A stretch of DNA of 20,170 bases from a virus: the IMG/VR virus record IMGVR_UViG_3300031539_000406, positions 1-20,170 of that record, one strand, 5' to 3'. Position numbers and translations under genes: made by a program. The notes beneath the pieces are model-generated. The model ran no database searches. It had not been told where the DNA came from and was given only the letters and a program-made list of their open reading frames with translations. Every line of letters starts with the position of its first letter. The stretch's first letter is position 1. Of the stretch, positions 14,602 through 20,170 are shown in pieces.

Positions 14602-14980
14602 CACCTCGTTCAGCCAACAGACCTCCGAGGGCTCTAGCAAGTGTGTCCAGGGCTCGACTATGGTACTCAGCTCGAGTGTCGTCAACCTCTATTGCCTTCC
14701 CGCCTGGCCCGCTGATCTCGCTGCGCTGCACCGGCTTCCCCATCAGGTAGTCGCTCAACCACTGGCGGGCGGTAGAATCGCCGGCCTTGGCGCGGGCCAC
14801 TGCCGTGTTCACAATGGTGGCCCAGTCCTTCAGCGTGACGTGGCGAGAGAGCGCAGTGAGGTACTTCTCCTCTGTGCTGCGCTTGGGACGACCGTTCGGG
14901 TTGCCCGAGTGTCCCTTGGCGAATTGTCCGTTGTCCTTCCTTGGAGTCACTGATCCTATCCTGCTATCAGGGCGTGCCAT
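14531..14980 (-). CDS. terS: Putative terminase small subunit (DUF5681-type N-terminus)
   Basis: A 149-residue protein from ATG 14980 (MARPDSRIG). It carries NGQFAKGHSGNPNGRPKRS near the N-terminus, the G-x-F-x-x-GxSGNPxGRPK pattern of the DUF5681 domain seen in DNA-packaging proteins. A helical middle (LTALSRHVTLKDWATIVNTAVARAKAGD, then ARQWLSDYLMGKPVQ) follows, and an Ala/Gly-rich tail overlaps terL. It would recognise phage DNA and pass it to the large subunit. ATG 14980 overlaps the upstream gene by 14 bases and lacks a clear ribosome binding site. ATG 14995 and GTG 14950 (with AGGA upstream) are alternatives. Confidence 0.78.
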   Translation of the reverse strand: MARPDSRIGSVTPRKDNGQFAKGHSGNPNGRPKRSTEEKYLTALSRHVTLKDWATIVNTAVARAKAGDSTARQWLSDYLMGKPVQRSEISGPGGKAIEVDDTRAEYHSRALDTLARALGGLLAERGDGGQGAVDAAEYAAMDGGPESSG

Positions 14981-15335
14981 TATGCACGCGGTCATACCAC
15001 CATCGCACGACGTTGCGAAATGTCTGAAGATCCGCATTATCGTATGGGTACTCATGTTGCTTCGTGAACACCAACAAACGCTGGGGCTGGTTCTGTTCGC
15101 CCCAAACGACGATAACGGTGAATAGGCCGGTCTCTCGCATAGCCTCAATGCTGATCTGCTGGCCTTCTTTAATCTGCACACCAGGACCCTTTGCTTCCAG
15201 AACCAGAAATTGGCCCTTGTGTTCCACCCAGCCGTCGATGTCGGTCGGCTCAATTCTGCTCGTACCGAAGCAGCCGTCTAAGATGCCCCAATCCCAGATG
15301 CCTTTCAGATAGGCATCTGGGTCATTGATGGTCAT
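14967..15335 (-). CDS. PD-(D/E)XK-like nuclease family protein
   Basis: A 122-residue protein starting at ATG 15335, which overlaps the methyltransferase stop (ATGA) with a purine-rich GGTGGGGAG upstream. It begins MTINDPDAYLKGIWDWGILDG. The core EPTDIDGWVEHKGQFLVLEAKGPG has an Asp followed after about 14 residues by E-x-K on a hydrophobic strand, the signature of PD-(D/E)XK nucleases. GQQISIEAMRETGLFTVIVVWGE comes next. A small nuclease beside an adenine methyltransferase and the terminase genes could help DNA processing at packaging or act on DNA ends. The substrate is unknown. Without a structure, an inactive nuclease-fold protein cannot be ruled out. Confidence 0.6.
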   Translation of the reverse strand: MTINDPDAYLKGIWDWGILDGCFGTSRIEPTDIDGWVEHKGQFLVLEAKGPGVQIKEGQQISIEAMRETGLFTVIVVWGEQNQPQRLLVFTKQHEYPYDNADLQTFRNVVRWWYDRVHNGTP

Positions 15336-16288
15336 AGTCTCCCCACCACAATGCCGAACCGTGAAAAGACGCTCAAGAATATCTCTGCCTTCCACTCGGG
15401 GCCAAGGTAGAAAAGCGTCTGCCCCTGTCGCGCTGCAAAACTCTTATGTGCAGGGTGCCAGAACTTCACGCGCCCCGAAGTAAAGCAGGCCGGGAACCGC
15501 GACAGCAGCTTGTGAAACCACTTGGTATCCGATGAATTGTTCACCAGCATAATCGCCTCGATGACGTTCCCGCCCTCGAACTCGGACAGCAACTTGTCCA
15601 CAAATCGCTCGATCTTGGGCATGCTATAGGGCGGGTTCAACCACACGCGCCCAAACCACGGATGCAAGAGCGCGTCATCCTCTTTGGTCAAGAAGTGCTT
15701 GGCCTGCACCTTCTCTTGCGCTGTTGCGCATGTTGCCGGGTCCAGTTCGATGTCGCCCATCACTTCCCGCGCCGCCTTGATGTACTTGGTAGGCGTATGC
15801 CACTCATCGCCATCATAGGTTGGCTTGTCGGATACCAGCGCCTTGGCCTTGCGCTCCAATCCCACCGTGGTGATTTCTTCCCGCCGATCCCTAGCCTCCT
15901 CCATATATTCTGTCACCACTTTTTCGGGTATCTCAACCTCGGCCTGAACGCGGGAAGACTCCGCTTTTGAGATGCCAAGGTCATCAAGCGTTGGCGGATT
16001 GTCTACAGGCGGTTCCGGCCTGGAACCGCCTGATAGATGTTCCTGAATATGGCCCTGTGCGCCTGTATTCTTCGGCATCTTCTTCAGCATCGCGCCCAGC
16101 TTGCGCCGCGTCCAGATGCGGCATTCCGCGATGTCATTCTGGATTTCTAGCTCAAAGCGCTGTCGCTTGGCGTACTCCGCCATCATAGAGAAGGTATCTA
16201 GCAGTTGCTTGATGTCAGGCAGCGTCTTGGCCTCGGCAATCGCCTGCCTTGCGATATTCAGTTTTTCAAGTGCGAATACGTCTGTCAT
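15332..16288 (-). CDS. Phage DNA N-6-adenine methyltransferase with N-terminal helical domain
   Basis: A 318-residue protein starting at ATG 16288, with GGAGG about 4 bases upstream. The C-terminal half matches the phage-type Dam family: EWHTPTKYIKAAREVMGDIELDPAT (162-186) and the catalytic motif LNPPY (217-221). VRFWHP-like and GQTLFYLGPEW segments lie near the end. It would methylate adenine N6 in phage DNA with SAM, probably against host restriction or to mark packaging DNA. The N-terminal 150 residues hold helices and a ParB-like segment LDDLGISKAESSRVQAEVEIPEKVV (101-125), which probably aids DNA binding. The linker between (86-95) is encoded by a perfect 11-bp inverted repeat. Confidence 0.85.
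   Translation of the reverse strand: MTDVFALEKLNIARQAIAEAKTLPDIKQLLDTFSMMAEYAKRQRFELEIQNDIAECRIWTRRKLGAMLKKMPKNTGAQGHIQEHLSGGSRPEPPVDNPPTLDDLGISKAESSRVQAEVEIPEKVVTEYMEEARDRREEITTVGLERKAKALVSDKPTYDGDEWHTPTKYIKAAREVMGDIELDPATCATAQEKVQAKHFLTKEDDALLHPWFGRVWLNPPYSMPKIERFVDKLLSEFEGGNVIEAIMLVNNSSDTKWFHKLLSRFPACFTSGRVKFWHPAHKSFAARQGQTLFYLGPEWKAEIFLSVFSRFGIVVGRL
16006..16032 (-). repeat. Perfect 11-bp inverted repeat inside the methyltransferase gene
   Basis: Arms 16006-16016 and 16022-16032 are exact reverse complements around a 5-base loop. They encode the SGGSRPEPPV linker. The hairpin is stable in either strand and may affect mRNA or serve as a protein site. Confidence 0.55.
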
Positions 16289-16524
16289 GTCACCTCCGCC
16301 TGTGACTCCGCGCTGTTCAAAGTGGGGCAGGCGGTGCGGATACCGCTTTTCGGGCCTAGCACCCTAGCCCCACTACGATTCCCTCAGCGTGGGGGCGGTT
16401 CAGGAGCCCACCCGTCCCCGCCCCGCACGCCTACAAAGGAGGAGAGATGGATGACGCCCGGCCCACGCGCACGCTAAGTCGCCTCTTGCCCACCCACTAC
16501 TCCCTGCCGGGCGACATCCGTCTA
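16289..16524 (-). other. 236-base non-coding gap with two inverted-repeat structures
   Basis: No convincing minus-strand gene fits here. A compact three-way junction can form at 16321-16374: an 8-bp outer stem AGTGGGGC/GCCCCACT, an inner stem GCGGT/ACCGC and a short GGG/CCC stem. A second imperfect stem joins 16387-16396 and 16420-16430 (10 bp with one bulged base). No T-run or consensus promoter was seen. It is the leader of the methyltransferase operon and may regulate it. Confidence 0.45.
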
Positions 16525-16758
16525 TCAGACCCCCTCAACCTTCCAGAATACTCGGTGCTCGTGATGCGTCACCGGATGCTGCTTAAGGGCGGTGGCATAC
16601 TGGCCCGCCTGGACCAGCCGCCCCATCACCCGCAACACGCTGGCGGGATCAATGCCCATCGCATTGGCAAGTTCGTGCGCCGTCACGTCCCCTGGGCCGA
16701 TGACCGGCTTGGTTGTCAGCTCGACGATCTCGGCAATGATGGCGGCCTTGTCAATCAC
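16525..16758 (-). CDS. Small helix-turn-helix-like protein
   Basis: A 77-residue protein starting at GTG 16758, which overlaps the phosphoesterase stop (GTGA), with GGAGG 4 bases upstream. The middle, VTAHELANAMGIDPASVLRVMGRLVQAGQ, has the spacing of a winged helix-turn-helix with a short loop at MGIDP. The C-terminus (HEHRVFWKVEGV) could be the wing strand. It may bind DNA as a small regulator, possibly of the methyltransferase operon downstream. Only the pattern supports this. Confidence 0.6.
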   Translation of the reverse strand: MIDKAAIIAEIVELTTKPVIGPGDVTAHELANAMGIDPASVLRVMGRLVQAGQYATALKQHPVTHHEHRVFWKVEGV

Positions 16759-17636
16759 ATCTCCTCCCGCGTTCGTATGTCGAGCTCCTGATACAGCGGC
16801 ACAATCTCGCGCAGCCCGTCCTCAAAGACGAGGACCACCAGCCCGTGGTCGATCTTGCGCTTGCTGCGCGTGGCCCTGCGCACGTAATCGTCAATGCCGC
16901 TGTAGCTAGGCGTGATCACGAGGTCGCTGATCACATCCTGCCCATTGCGGCGTATCCGCACCGTCTCAGGCACCCACACGTGATAGTGTGCCCGAGCGTA
17001 GACGCGCGGCGGCGTGATGCCGTCGATCAGTTCCTCCATCATCGCGCTCTTGAGATAGTAGCGCGGCCCGTTTCCTATCAGCCACGCCCGTCCGCCAGGG
17101 AACGGGCCGTGATGCGCGCAGTCGACAACTTGCCCTCTTTGTCTAGTTAACGCAATCTGCGCGTGGTACAGCGGCTTGGTATCCATCTTCGGGTAGCGTT
17201 GGGACAATCGCGTTGACACCAGCGCCTCGGCTGCACCTTCCCAGCCGTGCGCTGCGGTCCCGACAATGATGCGCACGGCCTGGAGGTCGATGCCCTTGTG
17301 CTCGTACCACGGCGCAAGGTTCTCAGCGCCGGCCATCACCTGGTCGCTGATGAGCGGCAACGTCAGGTGTGACGGGTAGCGCGTGCCCTGCGTGATGTCC
17401 CCGTTGTGTATTAGAATCAGCGGGGACTTGTCGGCCAGGTCCGCAACACTGTTAATGTGCCCCTGATACAGCTCCCAAAGGTAGCGCTGCGTAGTCGTCA
17501 GCCCGGGCGAATATGCCTCACCATGCTCATCAATGAGCACCGTCTCCGGGTTCAGCAGGCCCAGCTTGTGCCCTGCATGTGTGTCGCTCAGCAGGACCAC
17601 AATCAGGCGCTGGGCTTTGCGCCGCTTGTGAGCCAT
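16755..17636 (-). CDS. Calcineurin-like metallophosphoesterase
   Basis: A 293-residue protein. The ATG directly follows the upstream stop (TAGATG). Metal-binding motifs are in the order expected of the family: LSDTHAGH (16-23), LIHNGDITQG (75-84), VGTAAHGWEG (125-134), CAHHGPFPG (173-181) and ARAHYHVW (214-221). The usual GNH(D/E) block is altered to TAAH, and the other ligands are present. It likely hydrolyses a phosphodiester or phosphomonoester, either nucleic acid or nucleotide. The phage role is not known. It is co-translated with the small helix-turn-helix-like gene. Confidence 0.82.
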   Translation of the reverse strand: MAHKRRKAQRLIVVLLSDTHAGHKLGLLNPETVLIDEHGEAYSPGLTTTQRYLWELYQGHINSVADLADKSPLILIHNGDITQGTRYPSHLTLPLISDQVMAGAENLAPWYEHKGIDLQAVRIIVGTAAHGWEGAAEALVSTRLSQRYPKMDTKPLYHAQIALTRQRGQVVDCAHHGPFPGGRAWLIGNGPRYYLKSAMMEELIDGITPPRVYARAHYHVWVPETVRIRRNGQDVISDLVITPSYSGIDDYVRRATRSKRKIDHGLVVLVFEDGLREIVPLYQELDIRTREEM

Positions 17637-17855
17637 CTATGGCTGTTTCAGGCCCAGTGCTATGGCAGCCACGGCAACGAGGGCCGAGCCCGCCTCGGCC
17701 AATGAGCGCCACGGTTCGCGCTTCTCCAATGCGCGGATACGATCCTCGTGATCGGGCAGGATCTCGTCTAGTCGTTTGTCTAGTGCGTTGAAGCGCAGCT
17801 CGAGATACTCGCGCACCGATACACGATCATTCGATACCTGGTCTGGTGGTGTCAT
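17637..17855 (-). CDS. Coiled-coil protein with C-terminal membrane segment (XhlA-like)
   Basis: A 72-residue protein from ATG 17855. An in-frame GTG at 17876 is less likely. The N-terminal part YLELRFNALDKRLDEILPDHEDRIRALEKREPW is a heptad-like coiled coil. SLAEAGSALVAVAAIALGL at the end is a single membrane helix. This layout matches haemolysin XhlA-type and other lysis-accessory proteins encoded next to holins, and the preceding gene is holin-like. It ends directly at the start of the phosphoesterase. The ribosome binding site is weak (GCGGAA). Confidence 0.6.
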   Translation of the reverse strand: MTPPDQVSNDRVSVREYLELRFNALDKRLDEILPDHEDRIRALEKREPWRSLAEAGSALVAVAAIALGLKQP

Positions 17856-17885
17856 AGTGTTCCGCGCGCCCCTCACGGCTGTATT

Positions 17886-18197
17886 CTACGGTTGTGGCCG
17901 AAACTTCTTGCTCAGGTCGTACAGCCCCATTGCCGCACATGCCGCAACGCCGCCGGCAAGCGCCCAGATTGCGACGCGAATCCACGGCAATGCTGCAACG
18001 GGAATCAGGCCCTCCTCTATCGCCCCGGCTACGCCCAGGCCAAGAACGCCAAGCAGAAATGCGGCAAGCATCAACTTTCGCTTGCCGTCTAGTCCTTGTC
18101 CCTTGAAGAACTCTACGAGGCCGATGATGAGGGGAATAAGGAGCACGCCGCCGATGGCGACGCTGCCCAGGTCAAAGCCGAGATCGAGACCTTGCAT
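17886..18197 (-). CDS. Holin-like small membrane protein
   Basis: A 103-residue protein starting at ATG 18197, with GAGGAGGAG about 7 bases upstream. It has three likely membrane helices: SVAIGGVLLIPLIIGLVEFF (12-31), LMLAAFLLGVLGLGVAGAI (about 42-60) and VAIWALAGGVAACAAMGLYDL (about 75-95). A short charged loop FKGQGLDGKRK separates the first two. The size, topology and basic tail SKKFRPQP fit a phage holin, which opens the inner membrane for lysis. No endolysin gene lies in this window, so the lysis role rests on the sequence and on the XhlA-like neighbour. Confidence 0.65.
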   Translation of the reverse strand: MQGLDLGFDLGSVAIGGVLLIPLIIGLVEFFKGQGLDGKRKLMLAAFLLGVLGLGVAGAIEEGLIPVAALPWIRVAIWALAGGVAACAAMGLYDLSKKFRPQP

Positions 18198-18218
18198 GGC
18201 ATACTCCTCCTCAAAGGG

Positions 18219-18449
18219 GCGACCGGGAGGGGCAGTAGGCCCCTACGAGTCGCTTCACAGGCGGCCCTCCCAGTCGCGGGTTTTATTGGGGCCGGCCCGC
18301 CCCCCTGCCCCGTCGGGCAAGTTCGGTGCGCACCAGGGCCGGCCCACTACCTATCGTAACGCCGGTGGGTATAGGGTGGGTTTGCCACCACACGGCCTGT
18401 AGCCGAGTTTCGCCCACAGCGGCGTTGGGCCAGGGATGCGATCCCTGGC
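18219..18449 (-). ncRNA. Candidate structured RNA: chain of hairpins and a three-way junction
   Basis: Nearly all of the gap between the endonuclease and holin-like genes is inverted repeats. In minus-strand order: (1) a 9-bp hairpin GCCAGGGAT-CGC-ATCCCTGGC (18449-18429). (2) A three-way junction closed by AACGCCG plus GTGGG against CCCAC plus CGGCGTT (18426-18358), with arms CGGC/GCCG and GGTGG/CCACC. (3) Two copies of the palindrome GGGCCGGCCC (18336-18345 and 18289-18298) flanking a TGCCC/GGGCA hairpin. (4) A 13-bp stem (18277-18265 with 18231-18219) whose only non-Watson-Crick pair is U-G in the minus-strand RNA but C-A in the plus-strand RNA. This favours a minus-strand transcript. No family is recognised. 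It could also be a 5' leader of the holin message. Confidence 0.45.
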
Positions 18450-18481
18450 GGGGTGCCTAGAAACACAAAAAGCGCCGTGGA

Positions 18482-19120
18482 CTATACCTCTTGCTCTAGC
18501 AAAAGGTAGTCCGTTGCCTTAGAAGTGAGAGAGGGATCATCCCGAAAACTGCCAATACCCAAATTGCAGTTGGTACATAGCAACCCCCTCACTTCGCCCG
18601 TCTCATGATTGTGATCAACTGCTAATCGCCTGCCGTTCTCTTCTGGCGACATTCCGCAAATGGCGCAACCATTGCCCTGCATTTCAAGTAGCTCATCATA
18701 CTCGGTCAGGGCGATTCCATATTTCCGGCATAGCCTTCTACTAGTACCGGGCATCCCAGGGTGCTGGCGTCTATATTCGGCCCTACACGCCTTGCACCGA
18801 CTCCGCCTACCATCTTTCTTGCGAGCATCTCTTGGAAATTCCTCAAATGGCTTTGCCTTTCCGCACTTGGCACACTGTTTCATCCCTCTCGCGGCCAATT
18901 CCGCACGCTGCTGCCATGCTACGCTCTGTGCGCGATATGGAGCCAGCTCACACTCTTTGCAAGCCGATGTCCTACCGTCCTTGCTGGCCGTTCTCACATG
19001 AAATGCATCAAGCGGCTTCACCTCGCCGCACTTAGTACATCGCTTCGTTCTCTTCCCTATAAACAACAAAAACGCCTCAGATCTATGTCGCTTGAAAGCG
19101 AAACAGGTCTGGGCGCTCAT
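18482..19120 (-). CDS. Endonuclease VII-like HNH nuclease with two zinc ribbons
   Basis: A 212-residue protein. Two Cys4 zinc-ribbon modules come first: CTKCGEVKPLDAF ending at CKEC (28-57) and CAKCGKAKPFEEF ending at CKAC (83-112). The C-terminal part matches the endonuclease VII type: CRKYGIALTEYDELLEMQGNGCAICG (131-156), the catalytic block VDHNHETGEVRGLLCTNCNLGIGSF (168-192) and DDPSLTSKATDYLL. It would cut DNA, as homing nucleases or T4 endonuclease VII (junction resolution) do. The DNA is visibly less GC-rich than its neighbours and a consensus promoter precedes it, so it may be a mobile insertion. ATG 19120 has a GGAG that abuts it, so the exact start is uncertain. Confidence 0.82.
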   Translation of the reverse strand: MSAQTCFAFKRHRSEAFLLFIGKRTKRCTKCGEVKPLDAFHVRTASKDGRTSACKECELAPYRAQSVAWQQRAELAARGMKQCAKCGKAKPFEEFPRDARKKDGRRSRCKACRAEYRRQHPGMPGTSRRLCRKYGIALTEYDELLEMQGNGCAICGMSPEENGRRLAVDHNHETGEVRGLLCTNCNLGIGSFRDDPSLTSKATDYLLLEQEV

Positions 19121-19187
19121 CTCCAGTGTGGCGAAGGTTTTATCCGACCTACCGCCAGCTACGTGTCATTGATGTATCACTGTGCTT

Positions 19188-19406
19188 TCATTGTACCATA
19201 GGTACGGCATCCTTGTCAAGTCCAGTTGGCACCTTTGCCTCAATCCAATGGATGACGTAACCGCAGCCACAGACGAACGTGCCACAGCGCAGGACAATCT
19301 CGCCCGTGGGCCAGCGCCATATCACGAGGTTGTTGTTTTCGTCTATCCAGCCGATCTGGAAATGACATCCTGGACATAGCCAAGCCGCTCGCCCCGGCTC
19401 AGTCAT
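19188..19406 (-). CDS. Small Cys-rich, probably metal-binding protein
   Basis: A 72-residue protein starting at ATG 19406, with AGGAGG 4 bases upstream. Two cysteine groups, LCPGC (near residue 12) and RCGTFVCGCG (near 42-49), with strand-like segments between (QIGWIDENNNLVIW and GEIVLRCG), suggest a small zinc-ribbon fold. There is no catalytic motif. It belongs to the cluster of small genes at the right end. Its function is unknown. Confidence 0.6.
   Translation of the reverse strand: MTEPGRAAWLCPGCHFQIGWIDENNNLVIWRWPTGEIVLRCGTFVCGCGYVIHWIEAKVPTGLDKDAVPMVQ
19190..19219 (-). promoter_or_regulatory. Sigma70-type promoter upstream of the endonuclease gene
   Basis: TTGACA (19219-19214) and TACAAT (19195-19190) are separated by 18 bases, with a TGG extended -10 element just before TACAAT. 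The start of RNA is expected near 19183, about 60 bases before the gene. The -10 box covers the stop codon of the preceding gene. A short dyad TGATACATCA (19179-19170) lies at the start of the leader and might be an operator. This is weak. Confidence 0.75.
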
Positions 19407-19415
19407 GGTGCCTCC

Positions 19416-19601
19416 TTACGGTTTCGCGCGGCAAATTACTCCGATATAGGTGTTAACCAGTTCCAATGCTTGGGCCGGCTCAAAGCCTAGTTCCACAAGA
19501 TGCTCGTAGAATTCGCGGCAGAGACGGGCAAGAAGGGCCAGCCCTTCTGAACCGCTTGTTTCTTTGCCCCGAAAGAATTCCTCAACCATATCGTCGTCCA
19601 T
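19416..19601 (-). CDS. Small helical protein of unknown function
   Basis: A 61-residue protein starting at ATG 19601, with GAGGAGG about 5 bases upstream. It begins MDDDMVEEFFRGKETSG and continues as helices: LALLARLCREFYEHLVELGF, then EPAQALELVNTYIGVICRAKP. No membrane segment or known motif is seen. It lies 10 bases after a membrane protein gene and 9 bases before the Cys-rich gene, in one transcription unit. Confidence 0.6.
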   Translation of the reverse strand: MDDDMVEEFFRGKETSGSEGLALLARLCREFYEHLVELGFEPAQALELVNTYIGVICRAKP

Positions 19602-19611
19602 AGTGCCTCCT

Positions 19612-19887
19612 CTACCACGCGCCGATGCTGCGCCCCCACAATGCTACAACCAAACCGAACGCAGCACCAACGCCAATCCAACCGCCCGCCCCAAAGAAAA
19701 CGGCAAGGGCCATCATGCCGAGCTGCGCCCAGCCCGATGCATTTTCGCTGAGGAGCCGTTGAAGTATGACGGCCCAGAAGCCATACGACAGCGCCGCACC
19801 TGTCCAGTAGAACGATTGCGGCTTCTCTTTCTTGTTCTCGGTCGTTGTCAGTATCGTACCCGGAATCTGCCAGTTGCTGTCTTCCAT
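19612..19887 (-). CDS. Small membrane protein with two predicted helices
   Basis: A 91-residue protein. ATG 19887 is chosen because GGAGGAAG lies just upstream, and it shares one base with the preceding stop (TGATG). After a soluble N-terminus (MEDSNWQIPGTILTTTENKK), two hydrophobic stretches follow: WTGAALSYGFWAVILQRLL and a long MMALAVFFGAGGWIGVGAAFGLVVALW. The function is unknown. A membrane role in lysis, superinfection exclusion or host take-over is possible, without evidence to choose. Confidence 0.55.
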   Translation of the reverse strand: MEDSNWQIPGTILTTTENKKEKPQSFYWTGAALSYGFWAVILQRLLSENASGWAQLGMMALAVFFGAGGWIGVGAAFGLVVALWGRSIGAW

Positions 19888-20021
19888 CACTTCCTCCTCG
19901 TCACATACTCTTCCCCGTGTACCCGCCACCGCACTGTCCGCTGTCCGCGCCGCGACAGCCACCACCACCGGCCCGGGATGGCGAATGCGACAGCGATGAA
20001 CGCCCAGGCTAGGTAGCGCAC
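19887..20021 (-). CDS. Tiny single-pass membrane protein
   Basis: A 44-residue protein from GTG 20021, with GGGAGG placed 4-5 bases upstream. It begins VRYLAWAFIAVAFAIPGRWW, one membrane helix followed by a very basic tail (WLSRRGQRTVRWRVHGEEYV and TRRK). An in-frame ATG at 20042 is possible. It overlaps the partial gene upstream by 13 bases and the next membrane protein gene by one base. The function is unknown. Confidence 0.5.
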   Translation of the reverse strand: MRYLAWAFIAVAFAIPGRWWWLSRRGQRTVRWRVHGEEYVTRRK

Positions 20022-20170
20022 TCGGCCTCCCTCTCCGCCCATATCTGCGCCGCGGCCTCGTCGACCGCGCGCTCCCAGCCCTGGCGGGCGCGACGTATCA
20101 CCTTGGCGATCTGGTTGCGCCTGCGCTGGCTCTGGCTGTATGAAAAAGGACATCTTTCGTCCTGTTGGTC
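20009..20170 (-). CDS. Basic helical protein, C-terminal part (runs off the right edge)
   Basis: The last 53 residues of a gene whose start lies outside the window. They read DQQDERCPFSYSQSQRRRNQ, then IAKVIRRARQGWERAVDEAA, then AQIWAEREAECAT and a TAG stop. The strongly basic and helical composition could bind nucleic acid. The frame is preferred over the alternative overlapping frames because of its helical pattern and because the downstream ribosome binding site falls near its stop. The identity is not recognised. Confidence 0.45.
   Translation of the reverse strand, partial: DQQDERCPFSYSQSQRRRNQIAKVIRRARQGWERAVDEAAAQIWAEREAECAT

Noticed and set aside
16447-16791. A plus-strand reading frame of 114 codons preceded by AAAGGAGGAGAG, a perfect-looking ribosome binding site.
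   Set aside because: Most of it is antisense to the helix-turn-helix-like gene, which has a better protein pattern and coupled translation. The plus-strand protein is rich in His, Pro and Arg like other antisense frames, and no plus-strand promoter was seen.
18219-18290. A plus-strand intrinsic terminator: the 13-bp stem followed by GGGTTTTATT.
   Set aside because: No plus-strand gene leads into it, and the stem has a C-A mismatch in the plus-strand RNA but a U-G pair in the minus-strand RNA.
18290-18330. A 45-codon minus-strand frame starting with GTG at about 18416 and ending near 18282 in the structured gap.
   Set aside because: It has no ribosome binding site, its codons fall on stem arms that are explained by base pairing, and the peptide is Gly/Arg/Pro-rich.
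18482-19120. An HNH gene embedded in a group I intron or in an IscB/HEARO-type RNA-guided system.
   Set aside because: The protein has no RuvC part and is of the endonuclease VII type. No split exon gene flanks it, and I could not identify the P3/P7 core of a group I intron in the structured region.
1-20170. CRISPR arrays, tRNA genes, insertion sequences and an attachment site.
   Set aside because: No regularly spaced repeats, tRNA T-loop/anticodon patterns, transposase motifs or terminal repeats were found on either strand by eye.

Overview
The window looks like part of the genome of a tailed double-stranded DNA bacteriophage (or prophage) with an HK97-type head. All supported genes lie on the minus strand, packed head to tail with short gaps, 1 to 4 base stop/start overlaps and strong purine-rich ribosome binding sites. 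This is the usual layout of a phage late operon. The DNA is GC-rich, with a few visibly AT-richer genes that look imported. No tRNA, CRISPR array, integrase, plasmid gene or bacterial housekeeping gene was seen. The host cannot be named from the sequence.

In transcription order (right to left), 20170-19188 holds small genes: a partial basic protein, two small membrane proteins, a 61-residue protein and a Cys-rich putative metal-binding protein. A consensus-like sigma70 promoter (19190-19219) then precedes an AT-richer endonuclease VII-type HNH gene (18482-19120). Next comes a 284-base gap filled with strong inverted repeats (18219-18449), then a holin-like protein, a coiled-coil/membrane protein, a calcineurin-like phosphoesterase and a small helix-turn-helix-like protein. 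A second structured intergenic stretch (16289-16524) precedes a phage DNA adenine methyltransferase and a PD-(D/E)XK-like nuclease.

The packaging and head module runs from about 14980 to 7503: small and large terminase, portal, MuF-like head morphogenesis protein, HK97 gp10-like protein, a 43-residue microprotein, a possible moron gene, prohead protease and major capsid protein. Instead of going straight to the connectors, the operon then carries about 4.9 kb of beta-rich, probably surface-exposed virion proteins (2607-7490). These are a decoration-like protein, a beta-helix protein, two concanavalin-like or jelly-roll proteins and two short conserved unknowns. A gp6-like head-tail connector carrying two copies of an inserted domain follows, then a putative tail-terminator-like protein and a small unknown. 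The left end carries a methyltransferase and the start of a glycosyltransferase-like gene. Tail tube, tape measure and endolysin genes are not in the window.

Two signals stand out. At the portal/MuF junction a slippery heptamer CCCAAAA, in the correct phase, is followed after 4 bases by a perfect 7-bp GC-rich hairpin that contains the MuF start codon. A -1 frameshift there would fuse portal to MuF. The region 18219-18449 can fold into a chain of hairpins and a three-way junction, so it is a candidate structured RNA next to a possibly mobile endonuclease gene.
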